Shown: positions 1 to 10,146 of the stretch, piece by piece
How the letters are laid out: every line of letters begins with the position of its first letter
Position numbering within the stretch: position 1 is the stretch's first letter
Source: Microbacterium testaceum
GTDB taxonomy: Bacteria; Actinomycetota; Actinomycetes; Actinomycetales; Microbacteriaceae
Length of the DNA: 33,165 bases
Reading direction: 5' to 3'
NCBI RefSeq assembly: GCF_001476285.1
Contig: NZ_LDRU01000069.1
Location: forward strand, 1 to 33,165
Translations under genes and position numbers: made by a program
The notes under the pieces: generated by a model
Seen by the model: only the letters and a program-made list of their open reading frames with translations
What the model was told of the DNA's origin: nothing
Database searches by the model: none

Positions 1-44
1 GGCCATTTCGCATTTACGGGTAGTTTTTCCCGGGGAGGACAGTC

Positions 45-1601
45 ATGTCGACGGACGACGCGAACGATCGCAAGGGCAACGAAGGGCGCTCCGGCGACCG
101 CGCATCCGGTCGTGGGCCGTCATCATCCGGCGGTTCCGCGCGCGGGGACCGTCCATACCGCCGTGACAACGACGCCCGTCCGCGACGCGAAGGCGACGGC
201 CGGCCGTCACGGGGTGGCGACCGTCCGTATCGGCGCGACAACGACGCGCGTCCGGCGCGCGATGACCGTCCGTTCCGCCGCGACGGTCAGGGCGCAGGCC
301 GGCCGGCTCGTGGCGGTGATCGTCCGTTCCGGCGCGATGGCGACCGTCCGTTCAGCCGGAACGCTGATTCGCGGCCCGCGCGCGATGGCGATCGTCCCGC
401 CCGCCGTGATGGTCAGAGCGCCGGTCGCCCGGCGCGGAGCGGCGACCGTCCGTTCCGCCGTGACAACGACGCCCGCCCTGCCCGAAACGGGGACCGGCCC
501 TACCGAGGCGACAACCCGGTGAACGGTCGCCCGCAACGTGACGGCGATCGGCCGTTCCGTCGGGAGGGTGAGCGTCCATCCCGCCGCGACAACGATTCCC
601 GCCCGCCCCGGGACGGGGATCGCCCCTATCGTCGTGACGGACAGGGATCCGATCGGCCTCGGCGTGACGGGGACCGTCCGTACCGTCGCGAGGGCGATGC
701 TTCGGGCCGGCGGCCCTCTGGCGACAGGCGCCCCGGAGCCGGAGCGCCCCGTCGCTTCGACCGCGAGGACTCGCGTGCGACCCGGCCGCCGCAAGACCGC
801 CGTGAGCGCGGTCCTGAGATCCCCGAAGAGATCACGGCGTGGGACCTTCCGGGCGCGGCGCGCAACGAACTGAAGACCCTGAGCAAGGACAACGCGGAGA
901 ACGTCGCCCGGCACCTCGCCATGGCGGCCCGCCTCATCGATGAGAAGCCAGAGCTCGCCCACCAGCACGCCCTGGCAGCGTCTCGCAGTGCGGGGCGTGT
1001 CGGCGTGGTCCGCGAGACGGTCGCCATCACCGCGTATGCGGTCGGCGACTTCGCCCTGGCACTGCGTGAACTTCGTACTCACAGGCGGATCACCGGCTCC
1101 GACGAGCAGCTCCCGCTCATCGTCGACAGCGAGCGCGGTGTCGGACGCCCTGATCGCGCGCTCGAGGAGGGACGCGCGGTCGACCGGATGACGCTGTCCG
1201 TCCCGGTGCGCGTGCAACTGGCGATCGCGATGTCCGGGGCTCGTCTGGATCTCGGACAGACGGATCGTGCGCTGCAGGAGCTCGACATCCCCGAGGCCGA
1301 CCCGGACCGTGCGTTCGAGTGGAGTCCGGCGCTGTTCTCGGCGCGTGCTGCCGTTCTGGAGGAGCTGGGGCGCCACGACGAGGCCGCCGAGTGGGAGCGC
1401 CGCGCGCAGATCGCCTCGGACGCTCTCGACGCCGCGTCCGGTGTCGCCGATCGCGAGGTCATCGTCGTCGAAGAGATCGACCTCATCGATGACGAGGGTG
1501 GCGTGGACGTGGCATCCGGAGTCATTCCCGTCGCGGACGTGGACGAAGACGAGGCCGTCGACATGGAGACGGTGGCGGACGACGCGGAGGAGTCGCGATG
1601 A
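45..1601 (+). CDS. R/G/D-repeat protein with C-terminal TPR-like helical domain
   Basis: This 518-aa protein has three zones. Residues about 35-240 are low-complexity, built from about twelve imperfect units of the type GDRPYRRDN or GDRPFRRDG, strongly basic and probably disordered. Residues about 255-465 are Ala/Leu-rich helices spaced like tetratricopeptide repeats. The last 50 residues are very acidic. The start follows a strong ribosome site, GGGGAGG at 32-38. Its place before the HAD phosphatase, the small protein and tlyA matches M. tuberculosis Rv1691, a TPR-type protein of unknown function. The stop overlaps the next start by 4 bp, so the two are probably translationally coupled. The Arg/Gly/Asp tract resembles RNA-binding tails, but an RNA-binding role is only inferred. 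The nucleotide repeats follow the reading frame. Confidence 0.85.
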   Translation: MSTDDANDRKGNEGRSGDRASGRGPSSSGGSARGDRPYRRDNDARPRREGDGRPSRGGDRPYRRDNDARPARDDRPFRRDGQGAGRPARGGDRPFRRDGDRPFSRNADSRPARDGDRPARRDGQSAGRPARSGDRPFRRDNDARPARNGDRPYRGDNPVNGRPQRDGDRPFRREGERPSRRDNDSRPPRDGDRPYRRDGQGSDRPRRDGDRPYRREGDASGRRPSGDRRPGAGAPRRFDREDSRATRPPQDRRERGPEIPEEITAWDLPGAARNELKTLSKDNAENVARHLAMAARLIDEKPELAHQHALAASRSAGRVGVVRETVAITAYAVGDFALALRELRTHRRITGSDEQLPLIVDSERGVGRPDRALEEGRAVDRMTLSVPVRVQLAIAMSGARLDLGQTDRALQELDIPEADPDRAFEWSPALFSARAAVLEELGRHDEAAEWERRAQIASDALDAASGVADREVIVVEEIDLIDDEGGVDVASGVIPVADVDEDEAVDMETVADDAEESR

Positions 1602-2635
1602 TCTTCGGGCGCGCGAAGCGTGAGGCGACGCCGCTCGACGACGTCGATGTCGTCCTCGCCGACCTGGATGGGGTCGTTTACGCCGGTCCGGGCGCGCTCC
1701 CGCACGCGGTGGACAGTTTGAATCGCGCGCAGGAAGAGGGGCGCCGTCTCGGGTACATCACCAACAATGCGTCTCGCACCGACGCCACCGTCGCCGCTCA
1801 TCTGTCGTCTCTGGGGCTGCGGGTCGCGGCGGACGATGTCGTCACGAGCCCTCAAGCGGCGATGCGACTCATGCGCGACCTCGTTCCGGCCGGCTCCACG
1901 CTGCTCGTGATCGGCGGAGAAGGTCTTGTCGTCGAGGTCGAGAAGGCCGGCTTCGTGGTGACGCGCAGCGCCGAGGACGCGCCCGCTGCGGTGGTGCAGG
2001 GGTTCGCGCCGGAGGTGGGCTGGACGCAGCTCGCTGAGGCCGCTTATGCGCTTGCCACGCCCGTCGAAGAGGGCGGTATCCCGTGGGTGGCGACGAACAC
2101 GGACTGGACGATTCCGCAGGCCCGGGGGATCGCGCCGGGAAACGGCACGCTGGTCTCGGCGGTGCACACCGCCGTGGGACGTCTCGCCACGATCGCGGGA
2201 AAGCCCGAGCGTCCCATCTTCGACGAGGCGGTGACCCGGACCGGCGCGACGAATCCGCTGTTCATCGGCGACCGTCTCGACACCGACATCCAGGGAGCGC
2301 GCGCCGCCGAGATGGCCTCGCTCCTCGTCCTGACCGGGATCGATCGTCCGAAGCAGGTGCTCGCGGCCCCGCCCTCGCAGCGGCCTGACTTCATCGTCGC
2401 CGACCTGCGCGAGCTGTTCGAGCCGTACCCGTCGACCACCGTCAAGGGTGAGCGGACTCGCGTGGGTGACGCCGTCGTCGAGATCGACGGCGTCGATCTC
2501 CGCATCGTGTCCGAGGGCTCGCGTCAGATCGATCTGCTGAGGGCGGGAGCGGCGGCGATCTGGAACTCCGGCCGCGCGATCTTCGGGTTCCGCGTCCCGG
2601 AGCAGCTTTACGCGGACCCGTTCCGCGTGCGCTGA
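1598..2635 (+). CDS. HAD-superfamily (NagD-like) phosphatase
   Basis: This is a 345-aa cytoplasmic HAD hydrolase. Motif I, DLDGVVY, lies at residues 22-28, with D22 as expected nucleophile and D24 as general acid. A TNNASR motif II follows, then a C2-type cap, a Lys in the GKPERPIF segment and the motif IV acidic stretch IGDRLDTDI. This pattern is NagD/PGP-like. The syntenic M. tuberculosis protein Rv1692 is a glycerol-3-phosphate phosphatase, so a role in glycerophosphate or phospholipid recycling is likely but inferred from synteny. A C-terminal extension of about 70 residues follows the HAD core, as in actinobacterial relatives. The ATG overlaps the upstream TGA as ATGA. Confidence 0.9.
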   Translation: MIFGRAKREATPLDDVDVVLADLDGVVYAGPGALPHAVDSLNRAQEEGRRLGYITNNASRTDATVAAHLSSLGLRVAADDVVTSPQAAMRLMRDLVPAGSTLLVIGGEGLVVEVEKAGFVVTRSAEDAPAAVVQGFAPEVGWTQLAEAAYALATPVEEGGIPWVATNTDWTIPQARGIAPGNGTLVSAVHTAVGRLATIAGKPERPIFDEAVTRTGATNPLFIGDRLDTDIQGARAAEMASLLVLTGIDRPKQVLAAPPSQRPDFIVADLRELFEPYPSTTVKGERTRVGDAVVEIDGVDLRIVSEGSRQIDLLRAGAAAIWNSGRAIFGFRVPEQLYADPFRVR

Positions 2636-2641
2636 CGCCGG

Positions 2642-2647
2642 TACCAT
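2642..2647 (+). promoter_or_regulatory. Predicted -10 element of a leaderless promoter
   Basis: TACCAT fits the actinobacterial TANNNT -10 consensus and ends 7 nt before the ATG at 2655. No Shine-Dalgarno sequence precedes that ATG. This spacing places transcription initiation at or next to the start codon. No convincing -35 is visible. It would be an internal promoter of the operon driving the small gene, tlyA, nadK and recN. Confidence 0.5.
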
Positions 2648-2654
2648 GGCATCC

Positions 2655-2825
2655 ATGTCGGAGAGCCGAGAGAACGACGCCGACCCCGAGCTGATCAGCC
2701 GACTGCGCATCATCGAGGAGCAGCCGCTGGACACACGGGCGGACGCGTACGCGGCGCTGCACGACGAGTTGGCGCGACGGTTGGAGTCCGGCCCTCGCGA
2801 CGCGCCGCCGGCCGCGCGCGCATGA
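2655..2825 (+). CDS. Conserved small protein (Rv1693 position), unknown function
   Basis: A 56-aa open frame fills the gap between the phosphatase gene and tlyA. It encodes an acidic N-terminus, a central amphipathic helix (LRIIEEQPLDTRADAY onward to about residue 43) and a Pro/Ala/Arg-rich tail. It is recognised by position: M. tuberculosis has the small gene Rv1693 at the same place. Its TGA overlaps the tlyA ATG by 4 bp (ATGA), which argues that it is translated. The ATG at 2655 is preferred over the in-frame ATG at 2646 because of the -10-like TACCAT ending 7 nt upstream. No function is known to me. Confidence 0.7.
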   Translation: MSESRENDADPELISRLRIIEEQPLDTRADAYAALHDELARRLESGPRDAPPAARA

Positions 2826-3619
2826 CGCGCCTGGATGCCGAACTCGCGGCCCGCGGTCTGGCGCGCTCGCGCTCGCACGCCACGCAGTTGATCGCCGCGG
2901 GCGAGGTCAGCGTCGACGGCAGAGCGGTCGTGAAGGCCTCCGCTGCGGTCGACGAGAACAGCGTGATCGAGGTGGCGACCCCCGACCACTACGTCAGTCG
3001 GGGCGCCCACAAACTGATCGCCGCCCTCGATGCTTTCGAGATCGACGTCCCGGGCCGCGTCGCCCTGGATCTCGGGGCGTCCACGGGCGGGTTCACGCAG
3101 GTGCTCCGCGAACGCGGAGCGCGACCGGTGCTCGCCGTCGACGTCGGACACGGCCAGTTGTCCACAGTCCTCACGTCCGACCCCGACGTCGTGTCGGTCG
3201 AGGGGTATAACGTGCGGTTCATGACCGCCGCCTCGCTCTCGGAAGCCACGGGCATCGCCGCGCGCCCGACGCTCGTGACGGGCGACCTCTCGTTCATCTC
3301 GCTCCATCACGTGCTCCCTGCGGTGGCCGAAACCGCTGCAGCGGACGCTGACGTCGTCCTGTTGGTCAAGCCGCAGTTCGAGGTCGGTCGCACCGCGGTC
3401 AAGGGCGGGCTCGTCACCGATCCCGCGTTGCGATCCGATGCCGTCCACAGTGTGCTCTGGGCCGCCTGGGACGCCGGGCTCAAGACGAACGGCCTGATCT
3501 CGTCGCCCATCGTCGGGACCCACGGCAACCAGGAGTACGTCGCGTGGTTCTCGGCCGCTCACGGCACCGACCCCTCAGAATGGGAGAGCACCGTGACCCG
3601 ACTGACCGGAAGCCGATGA
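2822..3619 (+). CDS. tlyA: TlyA: rRNA (cytidine-2'-O)-methyltransferase
   Basis: This 265-aa protein has an N-terminal S4 RNA-binding domain (residues 1-60, RLDAELAARGLARSRS onward) followed by the typical YVSRGAHKL linker. A Rossmann methyltransferase domain follows, with the SAM-binding motif LDLGASTGGF at about 82-91. The LLVKPQFEVG segment supplies the Lys and Glu of the FtsJ-like catalytic tetrad. In mycobacteria TlyA methylates 16S C1409 and 23S C1920, and its loss gives capreomycin resistance; the same reaction is inferred here. Length and order match the family. It overlaps both neighbours by 4 bp, so it is in the core operon. Confidence 0.95.
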   Translation: MTRLDAELAARGLARSRSHATQLIAAGEVSVDGRAVVKASAAVDENSVIEVATPDHYVSRGAHKLIAALDAFEIDVPGRVALDLGASTGGFTQVLRERGARPVLAVDVGHGQLSTVLTSDPDVVSVEGYNVRFMTAASLSEATGIAARPTLVTGDLSFISLHHVLPAVAETAAADADVVLLVKPQFEVGRTAVKGGLVTDPALRSDAVHSVLWAAWDAGLKTNGLISSPIVGTHGNQEYVAWFSAAHGTDPSEWESTVTRLTGSR

Positions 3620-4536
3620 CCCCCAGCGATCGCCGAATCCTCCTCGTCGTCCACGCGCGCCGCGACGACACCGTCCAGGCCGCCCAGCGCATCATTTCCG
3701 CGGTGCTCGCGGCGGGGGCTGTGCCCGTGGTTTCAGCCGAAGACCGGCCCGAGCTCGCGGAGCGGCTGTCGCTCGAGGGCGTCGCGACTCTCGGGACCGA
3801 CGTCGGAATCGACGACGTCGAGCTCGCCATCGTGCTCGGCGGAGACGGGACGATCCTTCGCGCGGCCGAGATGGTGCGGGGGAGTACGGCTCCGATCCTC
3901 GGCATCAACATGGGCCATGTCGGCTTCCTCGCCGAGATCGAGCGCGACGACATGGACGACGCGGTGCGTCGCGTCATCGCCCGTGACTACACGGTCGAGG
4001 AGCGCCTCGCCCTCGCGGTGAAGATCCAGGATGCCGATGACCGCGTCATCTACGAGACCTGGGCCCTGAACGAGGCGACCGTTGAAAAGGCCAGCCGCGA
4101 GCGCATGCTCGAAGTCGTCATGGCCGTCGACGGGCGCCCCCTCTCGTCGTTCGGCTGCGATGGAGTGGTCATCGCGACTCCCACCGGGTCGACCGCATAC
4201 AACTTCTCGGCCGGGGGGCCGGTCGTCTGGCCGACGGTCGAAGCGATCGCGGTGGTTCCGCTGTCCGCGCACGCGCTCTTCGCCCGCCCCCTGGTCGTCG
4301 GCCCGGACGCGAGTGTCGCGGTCGAGGTCCTCGAACGGACGAGCGGCAGCGGCATCCTGTGGTGCGACGGGCGCCGTTCGCACGAGCTGCCCCCGGGTGC
4401 TCGGGTCGTCGTGCGTCGCTCGTCGCGGCCGGTTCGGCTCGCACGCCTGCATCCCGCGGCGTTCAGCGAGCGACTCGTGCGCAAGTTCCGTCTCCCCGTC
4501 ACGGGATGGCGCGGCGCGTCGGGAGGTGCTTCGTGA
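3616..4536 (+). CDS. nadK: NAD kinase
   Basis: This 306-aa enzyme phosphorylates NAD+ to NADP+, using ATP or polyphosphate. The hallmark GGDGT is at residues 75-79, followed by NMGHVGFLAE, NEATVEK and the CDGVVIATPTGSTAY segment that binds NAD. The ATG at 3616 overlaps the tlyA stop (ATGA). The frame is open upstream inside tlyA, but those residues are not family-like, so this start is preferred. The C-terminus runs slightly past the conserved beta-rich domain with an Arg/Gly-rich tail. The stop overlaps the recN start (GTGA). Confidence 0.95.
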   Translation: MTPSDRRILLVVHARRDDTVQAAQRIISAVLAAGAVPVVSAEDRPELAERLSLEGVATLGTDVGIDDVELAIVLGGDGTILRAAEMVRGSTAPILGINMGHVGFLAEIERDDMDDAVRRVIARDYTVEERLALAVKIQDADDRVIYETWALNEATVEKASRERMLEVVMAVDGRPLSSFGCDGVVIATPTGSTAYNFSAGGPVVWPTVEAIAVVPLSAHALFARPLVVGPDASVAVEVLERTSGSGILWCDGRRSHELPPGARVVVRRSSRPVRLARLHPAAFSERLVRKFRLPVTGWRGASGGAS

Positions 4537-6230
4537 TCGAGGAGATGCGTCTTCGCGACCTGGGCGTCATCGCCGACGCGACGCTGCCGATCGGACGCGG
4601 TTTCACGGCGATCACGGGCGAGACCGGCGCCGGTAAGACGATGGTCGTCACCGGGCTCGGTCTTCTTCTCGGTCAACGCGCCGACTCGGGCGCCGTGCGC
4701 AAGGGAGCGGCGCAGGCGGCGGTCGAGGGCGTCTGGCTCGTTCCCGAGGACGGTCCGGTCGCCGCTCGCGTGCGCGAAGCAGGCGGCGACGTCGAGCCCG
4801 TCGGCGGGGGATCCGCCGAGCTGTACCTCGGACGCACGGTCTCGAGCGAAGGACGAGGACGTGCCACGGTCGGCGGTCGCACCGCTCCGGCGGGCGTGCT
4901 CGCGGACCTGGCGGACGAACTCGTCGTCGTGCACGGGCAGTCGGACCAGCTGCGGCTGAAGTCGTCGTCGGCGCAGCGCGAGGCCCTCGATCGTTTCGGA
5001 GGCGAGACGATCACCGTCGCGCGCGCCGCCTATCGCGCGGCGTGGGATACCTGGCGGACTCTCGATGCCGAGCTGACCACGCTCACGACCGACCGCGACG
5101 CACGCGCGCGGGAAGCCGAGCAGCTCCGCGCCGCGATCGCCGAGATCGAGGCCGCCGCGCCCCTTCCCGGTGAGGAGGAGGAGCTCGCCCGCCGCGCCGA
5201 GCGTCTCGCGAACGCCGAGGAGCTGCGGATCGCGGCGGTCACCGCTCACGCCGCGCTCTCGAACGAAGACGGCGCGCCCGACGTGATCACTCTGCTCGCT
5301 GAGGCGCGTCGCGCTCTCGAGAGAATCGCCGCGAGCGACGACGCGCTCGCCGCGATCGGGGAGCAGGTCGCCGACCTCGGGTACCGCGCCACCGACGCGT
5401 CCGTCGCGCTGTCGGGCTATCTCGCCGATCTGGACGAGTCCGGACCGCACGAACTCGCCGCGGTCGACGAGCGGCGCGCGGTGCTCGCCGGGCTGACGCG
5501 AACACACGGATCGGTGGATGCTGCCATCGCGCTGCTCGAGACGGGTTCAGCCCGTCTCGTCGAGCTGGACGATGACGGCGACCGCCTGCAACGCCTCGAG
5601 ACGCAGCGCGACGCGGCGGCGGGCGAACTCGACGCGGCCGCGGAGAGACTCACCGCAGCGCGGCGCGATGCGGCGGCGCGACTGGGCGCGGCGGTCACCG
5701 AAGAGTTGCACGCCCTGGCCCTGCCCGACGCGCGTCTGACCGTCGACGTCGCCCCCGCCACCCCCGCGGGTCACGGGCGCGACGAGGTGTCGATCCTGCT
5801 CGCGCCGCACCCCGGTGCCGATCCGCGTCCGGTGTCACGCGGTGCCTCAGGGGGTGAGCTCAGTCGCGTCATGCTCGCGATCGAGGTCGTGATCGCCGGG
5901 GTCGATCCGGTGCCCACGTTCGTGTTCGACGAGGTCGACGCCGGGATCGGCGGCGCGGCGGCGATCGAGGTCGGGCGCCGTCTCGCGCGTCTCGCCGAGT
6001 CGTCGCAGGTCATCGCCGTCACTCACCTCGCGCAGGTGGCCGCGTTCGCGGGCAACCACCTCACGGTCGTCAAGGGTCACGACGGTGCCGTGACGGCATC
6101 CAGCGTCCGTCGGCTCGACGGTGCGGAGCGGGAGGCCGAGATGGCGCGCCTGCTGTCGGGGTTGAGCGACTCGGATGCCGCGCTGACGCACGCCCGGGAA
6201 CTGCTCGAGACCGGGCGCACCGGCGACTGA
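4533..6230 (+). CDS. recN: RecN DNA repair ATPase
   Basis: This is a 565-aa SMC-like protein of double-strand break repair. It begins at GTG 4533 after a GGGAGG ribosome site at 4521-4526. Walker A is GETGAGKT at residues 29-36. A long Ala/Glu/Arg-rich coiled-coil region spans about 150-390. The ABC signature SGGELSRV and the Walker B/D-loop segment FDEVDAGIGG lie near the C-terminus, followed by a switch His in VTHLAQVAAF. Length and domain order are normal for RecN. It is the last of a chain of four genes with 4-bp overlaps. The open frame extends upstream into nadK, but those residues are unlike RecN and were excluded. Confidence 0.95.
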   Translation: MIEEMRLRDLGVIADATLPIGRGFTAITGETGAGKTMVVTGLGLLLGQRADSGAVRKGAAQAAVEGVWLVPEDGPVAARVREAGGDVEPVGGGSAELYLGRTVSSEGRGRATVGGRTAPAGVLADLADELVVVHGQSDQLRLKSSSAQREALDRFGGETITVARAAYRAAWDTWRTLDAELTTLTTDRDARAREAEQLRAAIAEIEAAAPLPGEEEELARRAERLANAEELRIAAVTAHAALSNEDGAPDVITLLAEARRALERIAASDDALAAIGEQVADLGYRATDASVALSGYLADLDESGPHELAAVDERRAVLAGLTRTHGSVDAAIALLETGSARLVELDDDGDRLQRLETQRDAAAGELDAAAERLTAARRDAAARLGAAVTEELHALALPDARLTVDVAPATPAGHGRDEVSILLAPHPGADPRPVSRGASGGELSRVMLAIEVVIAGVDPVPTFVFDEVDAGIGGAAAIEVGRRLARLAESSQVIAVTHLAQVAAFAGNHLTVVKGHDGAVTASSVRRLDGAEREAEMARLLSGLSDSDAALTHARELLETGRTGD

Positions 6231-8063
<1,833 letters not shown>

Positions 8064-8064
8064 C

Positions 8065-8643
8065 ATGGGCGAGCTGCGCGACGAGCGGGTGGATCTCGAG
8101 ATCATCTCGACCGACCTCGTCTACGAGGGTGCGGTGTGGAACGTGCGCAGCGACACCGTGCGGTACGGCGACGGGCAGATGACCCGCCAGTACGTCGAGC
8201 ACCCGGGCGCGGCGGCGGTCGTGGCGATCGATGACGACGGGCGTGTCGTCCTCATCCAGCAGTATCGGCACCCCATCAAGGAACGCGACTGGGAGATCCC
8301 GGCGGGACTCCTCGATGTGGCGGGCGAGCCGCCGATGGAGACGGCGAAGCGCGAGCTCACCGAAGAGGTCGACCTCGAGGCCGACCGGTGGCAGCACCTC
8401 ATCTCGATGCACACGACCCCCGGTGGAAACGACGAGGTCGTGCACGTCTTCCTCGCCCGCGGGCTCCGGTCGGTCGAGACCGACTACGAACGCGAGCACG
8501 AGGAGTCCGACATGCGCGTCGAGCGCGTGCCGCTCGCCGAGGTCGTCGACGGGGTGCTGGCGGGACGCTTGCGCAACGGCATCCTGGCCACCGGCGCGCT
8601 CGCCGCAGCCGAGGCCCTTCGCCGCGAGGCCGCCGCGAGCTGA
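8065..8643 (+). CDS. Nudix hydrolase, ADP-ribose pyrophosphatase type
   Basis: This 192-aa protein lies where M. tuberculosis has Rv1700, an ADP-ribose pyrophosphatase that cleaves ADP-ribose to AMP and ribose-5-phosphate. It shows the ADPRase hallmark [10 protein letters not shown], then [12 protein letters not shown] and the metal-binding Nudix helix [11 protein letters not shown]. The position usually held by Gly at the end of the box (EExG) is Asp here. The essential Glu residues of RELTEE are intact, so activity is likely retained. The ATG at 8065 has a strong GAGGAGG site at 8052-8058. Confidence 0.9.
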   Translation: MGELRDERVDLEIISTDLVYEGAVWNVRSDTVRYGDGQMTRQYVEHPGAAAVVAIDDDGRVVLIQQYRHPIKERDWEIPAGLLDVAGEPPMETAKRELTEEVDLEADRWQHLISMHTTPGGNDEVVHVFLARGLRSVETDYEREHEESDMRVERVPLAEVVDGVLAGRLRNGILATGALAAAEALRREAAAS

Positions 8644-8644
8644 C

Positions 8645-9574
8645 GTGGAGCTCGAGCGCGCGGTCGAGACCTACCTCCGGCACGTCGCGCTCGAGCGTGG
8701 GCTCTCCGACCACACCATCGCCGCCTACCGGCGCGACCTCGTCGTGTACGTCGAGTGGTTGCGCGCGCGCGGAACCGCGAAGATCGAGGCGGTGACACCC
8801 GCGCTCGTCACCGAGTTCGTCGCTGAGCGCGCAGCGGCGGAGCCGCCGCCCGCGGCGTCGTCGCTCGCTCGACTGCAGTCCTCGGTGCGGGGACTCCATC
8901 GCTTCCTCGTACGCGAAGGACGCGTCGACGACGATCCGAGCGGTCGGCTGCGGCCCCCGAAGACGCCGAGACGGCTGCCGAAGGCACTGACCATCAGCCA
9001 GGTGGAGGATCTCCTGGATGCCGCGGGGCCGGCGCCGGGGTCGTCGGACGCGTCGGCGGCGGAACCTGCCGCCGTCCGGGATCGCGCGCTTTTGGAGCTG
9101 CTCTACGCCACGGGAGCCCGCGTGTCGGAGATCGTGCACCTCGACGTGGACGACACCGTTCACGGCGATCTTCTGCGCGTGCGCGGCAAGGGCGACAAGG
9201 AGCGTGTGGTTCCGGTGGGCTCGTACGCGCACGCGGCGATCGAGGCGTACCTGACGCGTATCCGGCCCGCGCTCGCGGCGAAGGGGCGGGCCACGCCCCG
9301 CTTGTTCCTGGGTGTTCGGGGTGCACCGCTGTCGCGCCAGAGCGCGTGGCTGATCATCCAGGCTGCGGCGGAGCGGGCGGGGCTGACCGCCCACGTCTCG
9401 CCGCACACGCTGCGGCACTCGTTCGCGACGCACCTGCTGCAGGGCGGCGCGGATGTGCGCGTGGTGCAGGAGTTGCTGGGGCACGCTTCCGTGGCGACGA
9501 CGCAGATCTACACGCACGTCACCGCCGACGCTCTTCGCGACGTGTACGCCACCGCGCATCCGCGGGCGCGGTGA
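8645..9574 (+). CDS. xerD: XerD-type site-specific tyrosine recombinase
   Basis: This 309-aa protein has the SAM-like N-terminal core-binding domain (residues 1-100) and the catalytic domain with all six expected residues: R159 (GARVSEI), K182 (RGKGDKE), H254 and R257 ([12 protein letters not shown]), H280 (LGHASVATT) and nucleophile Y289 (YTHV). XerC/XerD resolve chromosome dimers at dif. Size, position directly after the Nudix gene and synteny with Rv1701 mark it as the housekeeping recombinase, not a phage or element integrase. Start GTG 8645 lies 1 nt after the upstream stop. XerC versus XerD cannot be settled from the sequence; synteny favours XerD. Confidence 0.9.
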   Translation: MELERAVETYLRHVALERGLSDHTIAAYRRDLVVYVEWLRARGTAKIEAVTPALVTEFVAERAAAEPPPAASSLARLQSSVRGLHRFLVREGRVDDDPSGRLRPPKTPRRLPKALTISQVEDLLDAAGPAPGSSDASAAEPAAVRDRALLELLYATGARVSEIVHLDVDDTVHGDLLRVRGKGDKERVVPVGSYAHAAIEAYLTRIRPALAAKGRATPRLFLGVRGAPLSRQSAWLIIQAAAERAGLTAHVSPHTLRHSFATHLLQGGADVRVVQELLGHASVATTQIYTHVTADALRDVYATAHPRAR

Positions 9575-9630
9575 GCAGCGCGGCGGCATACTTGATCTCC
9601 GCGCGGGATCCTTCTCGGGCGGGGAACACG

Positions 9631-10134
9631 ATGAGAGGAACGAGCGGGCGCATGCGGATCGCCAGGGAGAGGAACACCGGGGGGACGTGGTGGCTGTCTC
9701 TGCTCTATGTCGCGCTGATCGTGGCTGCGTCGGTGTCGGGGATCTTCTCACTCGGTATCGCTTCTTTCGTGCTGCGGAGTGAGACCTCACCTGTCGACAT
9801 CGCTCGCATGCTCTGCGCCGTCGCCGCCGCAGGGGGTGCGCCGCTGCTCGCCGCGATCTGTCTGCGGGGCCGCGCGGTCAGGTCGCGCTTGCGTCCGGGA
9901 GCGGTGAGCATCGGCGCCAGCGGCGCCACGTTCCTCGCCGTCGGATGGACGGTCGTCGTGGTGATCGGATACCAGGAAAGCCCGGGCGATGTGTGGAGAA
10001 CCCTGCCCTTCTCGCTGGGCGTCTGTGCACCGGTGATCATTGTGGCGATCTGCGCGTTGACGATCTCGCGGTTCATCCAGCGCGATGACGCCCGTCGTGT
10101 TGCGGGGGCCCGCGGCGCGGCTCTTGTGCCCTGA
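9631..10134 (+). CDS. Four-helix membrane protein, unknown function
   Basis: A 167-aa protein with a short basic N-terminus and four likely membrane helices, at residues about 20-46 (WWLSLLYVALIV onward), 58-80, 92-116 and 128-150, ending in a basic cytoplasmic tail. I recognise no family. The start ATG 9631 has a GGGGA-type ribosome site about 5 nt upstream; ATG 9652 is an in-frame alternative. The frame stays open upstream through the end of xerD, but those residues are a frame shadow. It ends 12 nt before the ABC-F gene and reads the same way, so co-transcription is possible. Confidence 0.65.
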   Translation: MRGTSGRMRIARERNTGGTWWLSLLYVALIVAASVSGIFSLGIASFVLRSETSPVDIARMLCAVAAAGGAPLLAAICLRGRAVRSRLRPGAVSIGASGATFLAVGWTVVVVIGYQESPGDVWRTLPFSLGVCAPVIIVAICALTISRFIQRDDARRVAGARGAALVP

Positions 10135-10140
10135 GAGACT
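10135..10140 (+). promoter_or_regulatory. Possible -10 element of the ABC-F gene
   Basis: GAGACT ends exactly 6 nt before ATG 10147, the same spacing as the other leaderless candidates. It matches only two of three TANNNT positions. The GGGGG run next to the ATG is too close to act as a normal ribosome site, which also points to leaderless initiation. Confidence 0.3.
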
Positions 10141-10146
10141 AGGGGG

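Noticed and set aside
145..800. Tandem repeats at the window start as a possible CRISPR array
   Set aside because: The repeats follow the reading frame of a protein, vary in sequence and length, and have no regular unique spacers.
1079..3562. An 827-codon open frame on the minus strand across the phosphatase and tlyA genes
   Set aside because: It spans several well-supported plus-strand genes and has only Arg/Asp/Gly-rich low-complexity sequence.
8645..9574. The tyrosine recombinase as an integrase of a mobile element
   Set aside because: It sits in the conserved core order next to the Nudix gene, has XerD length and no att-like repeats or element genes nearby.
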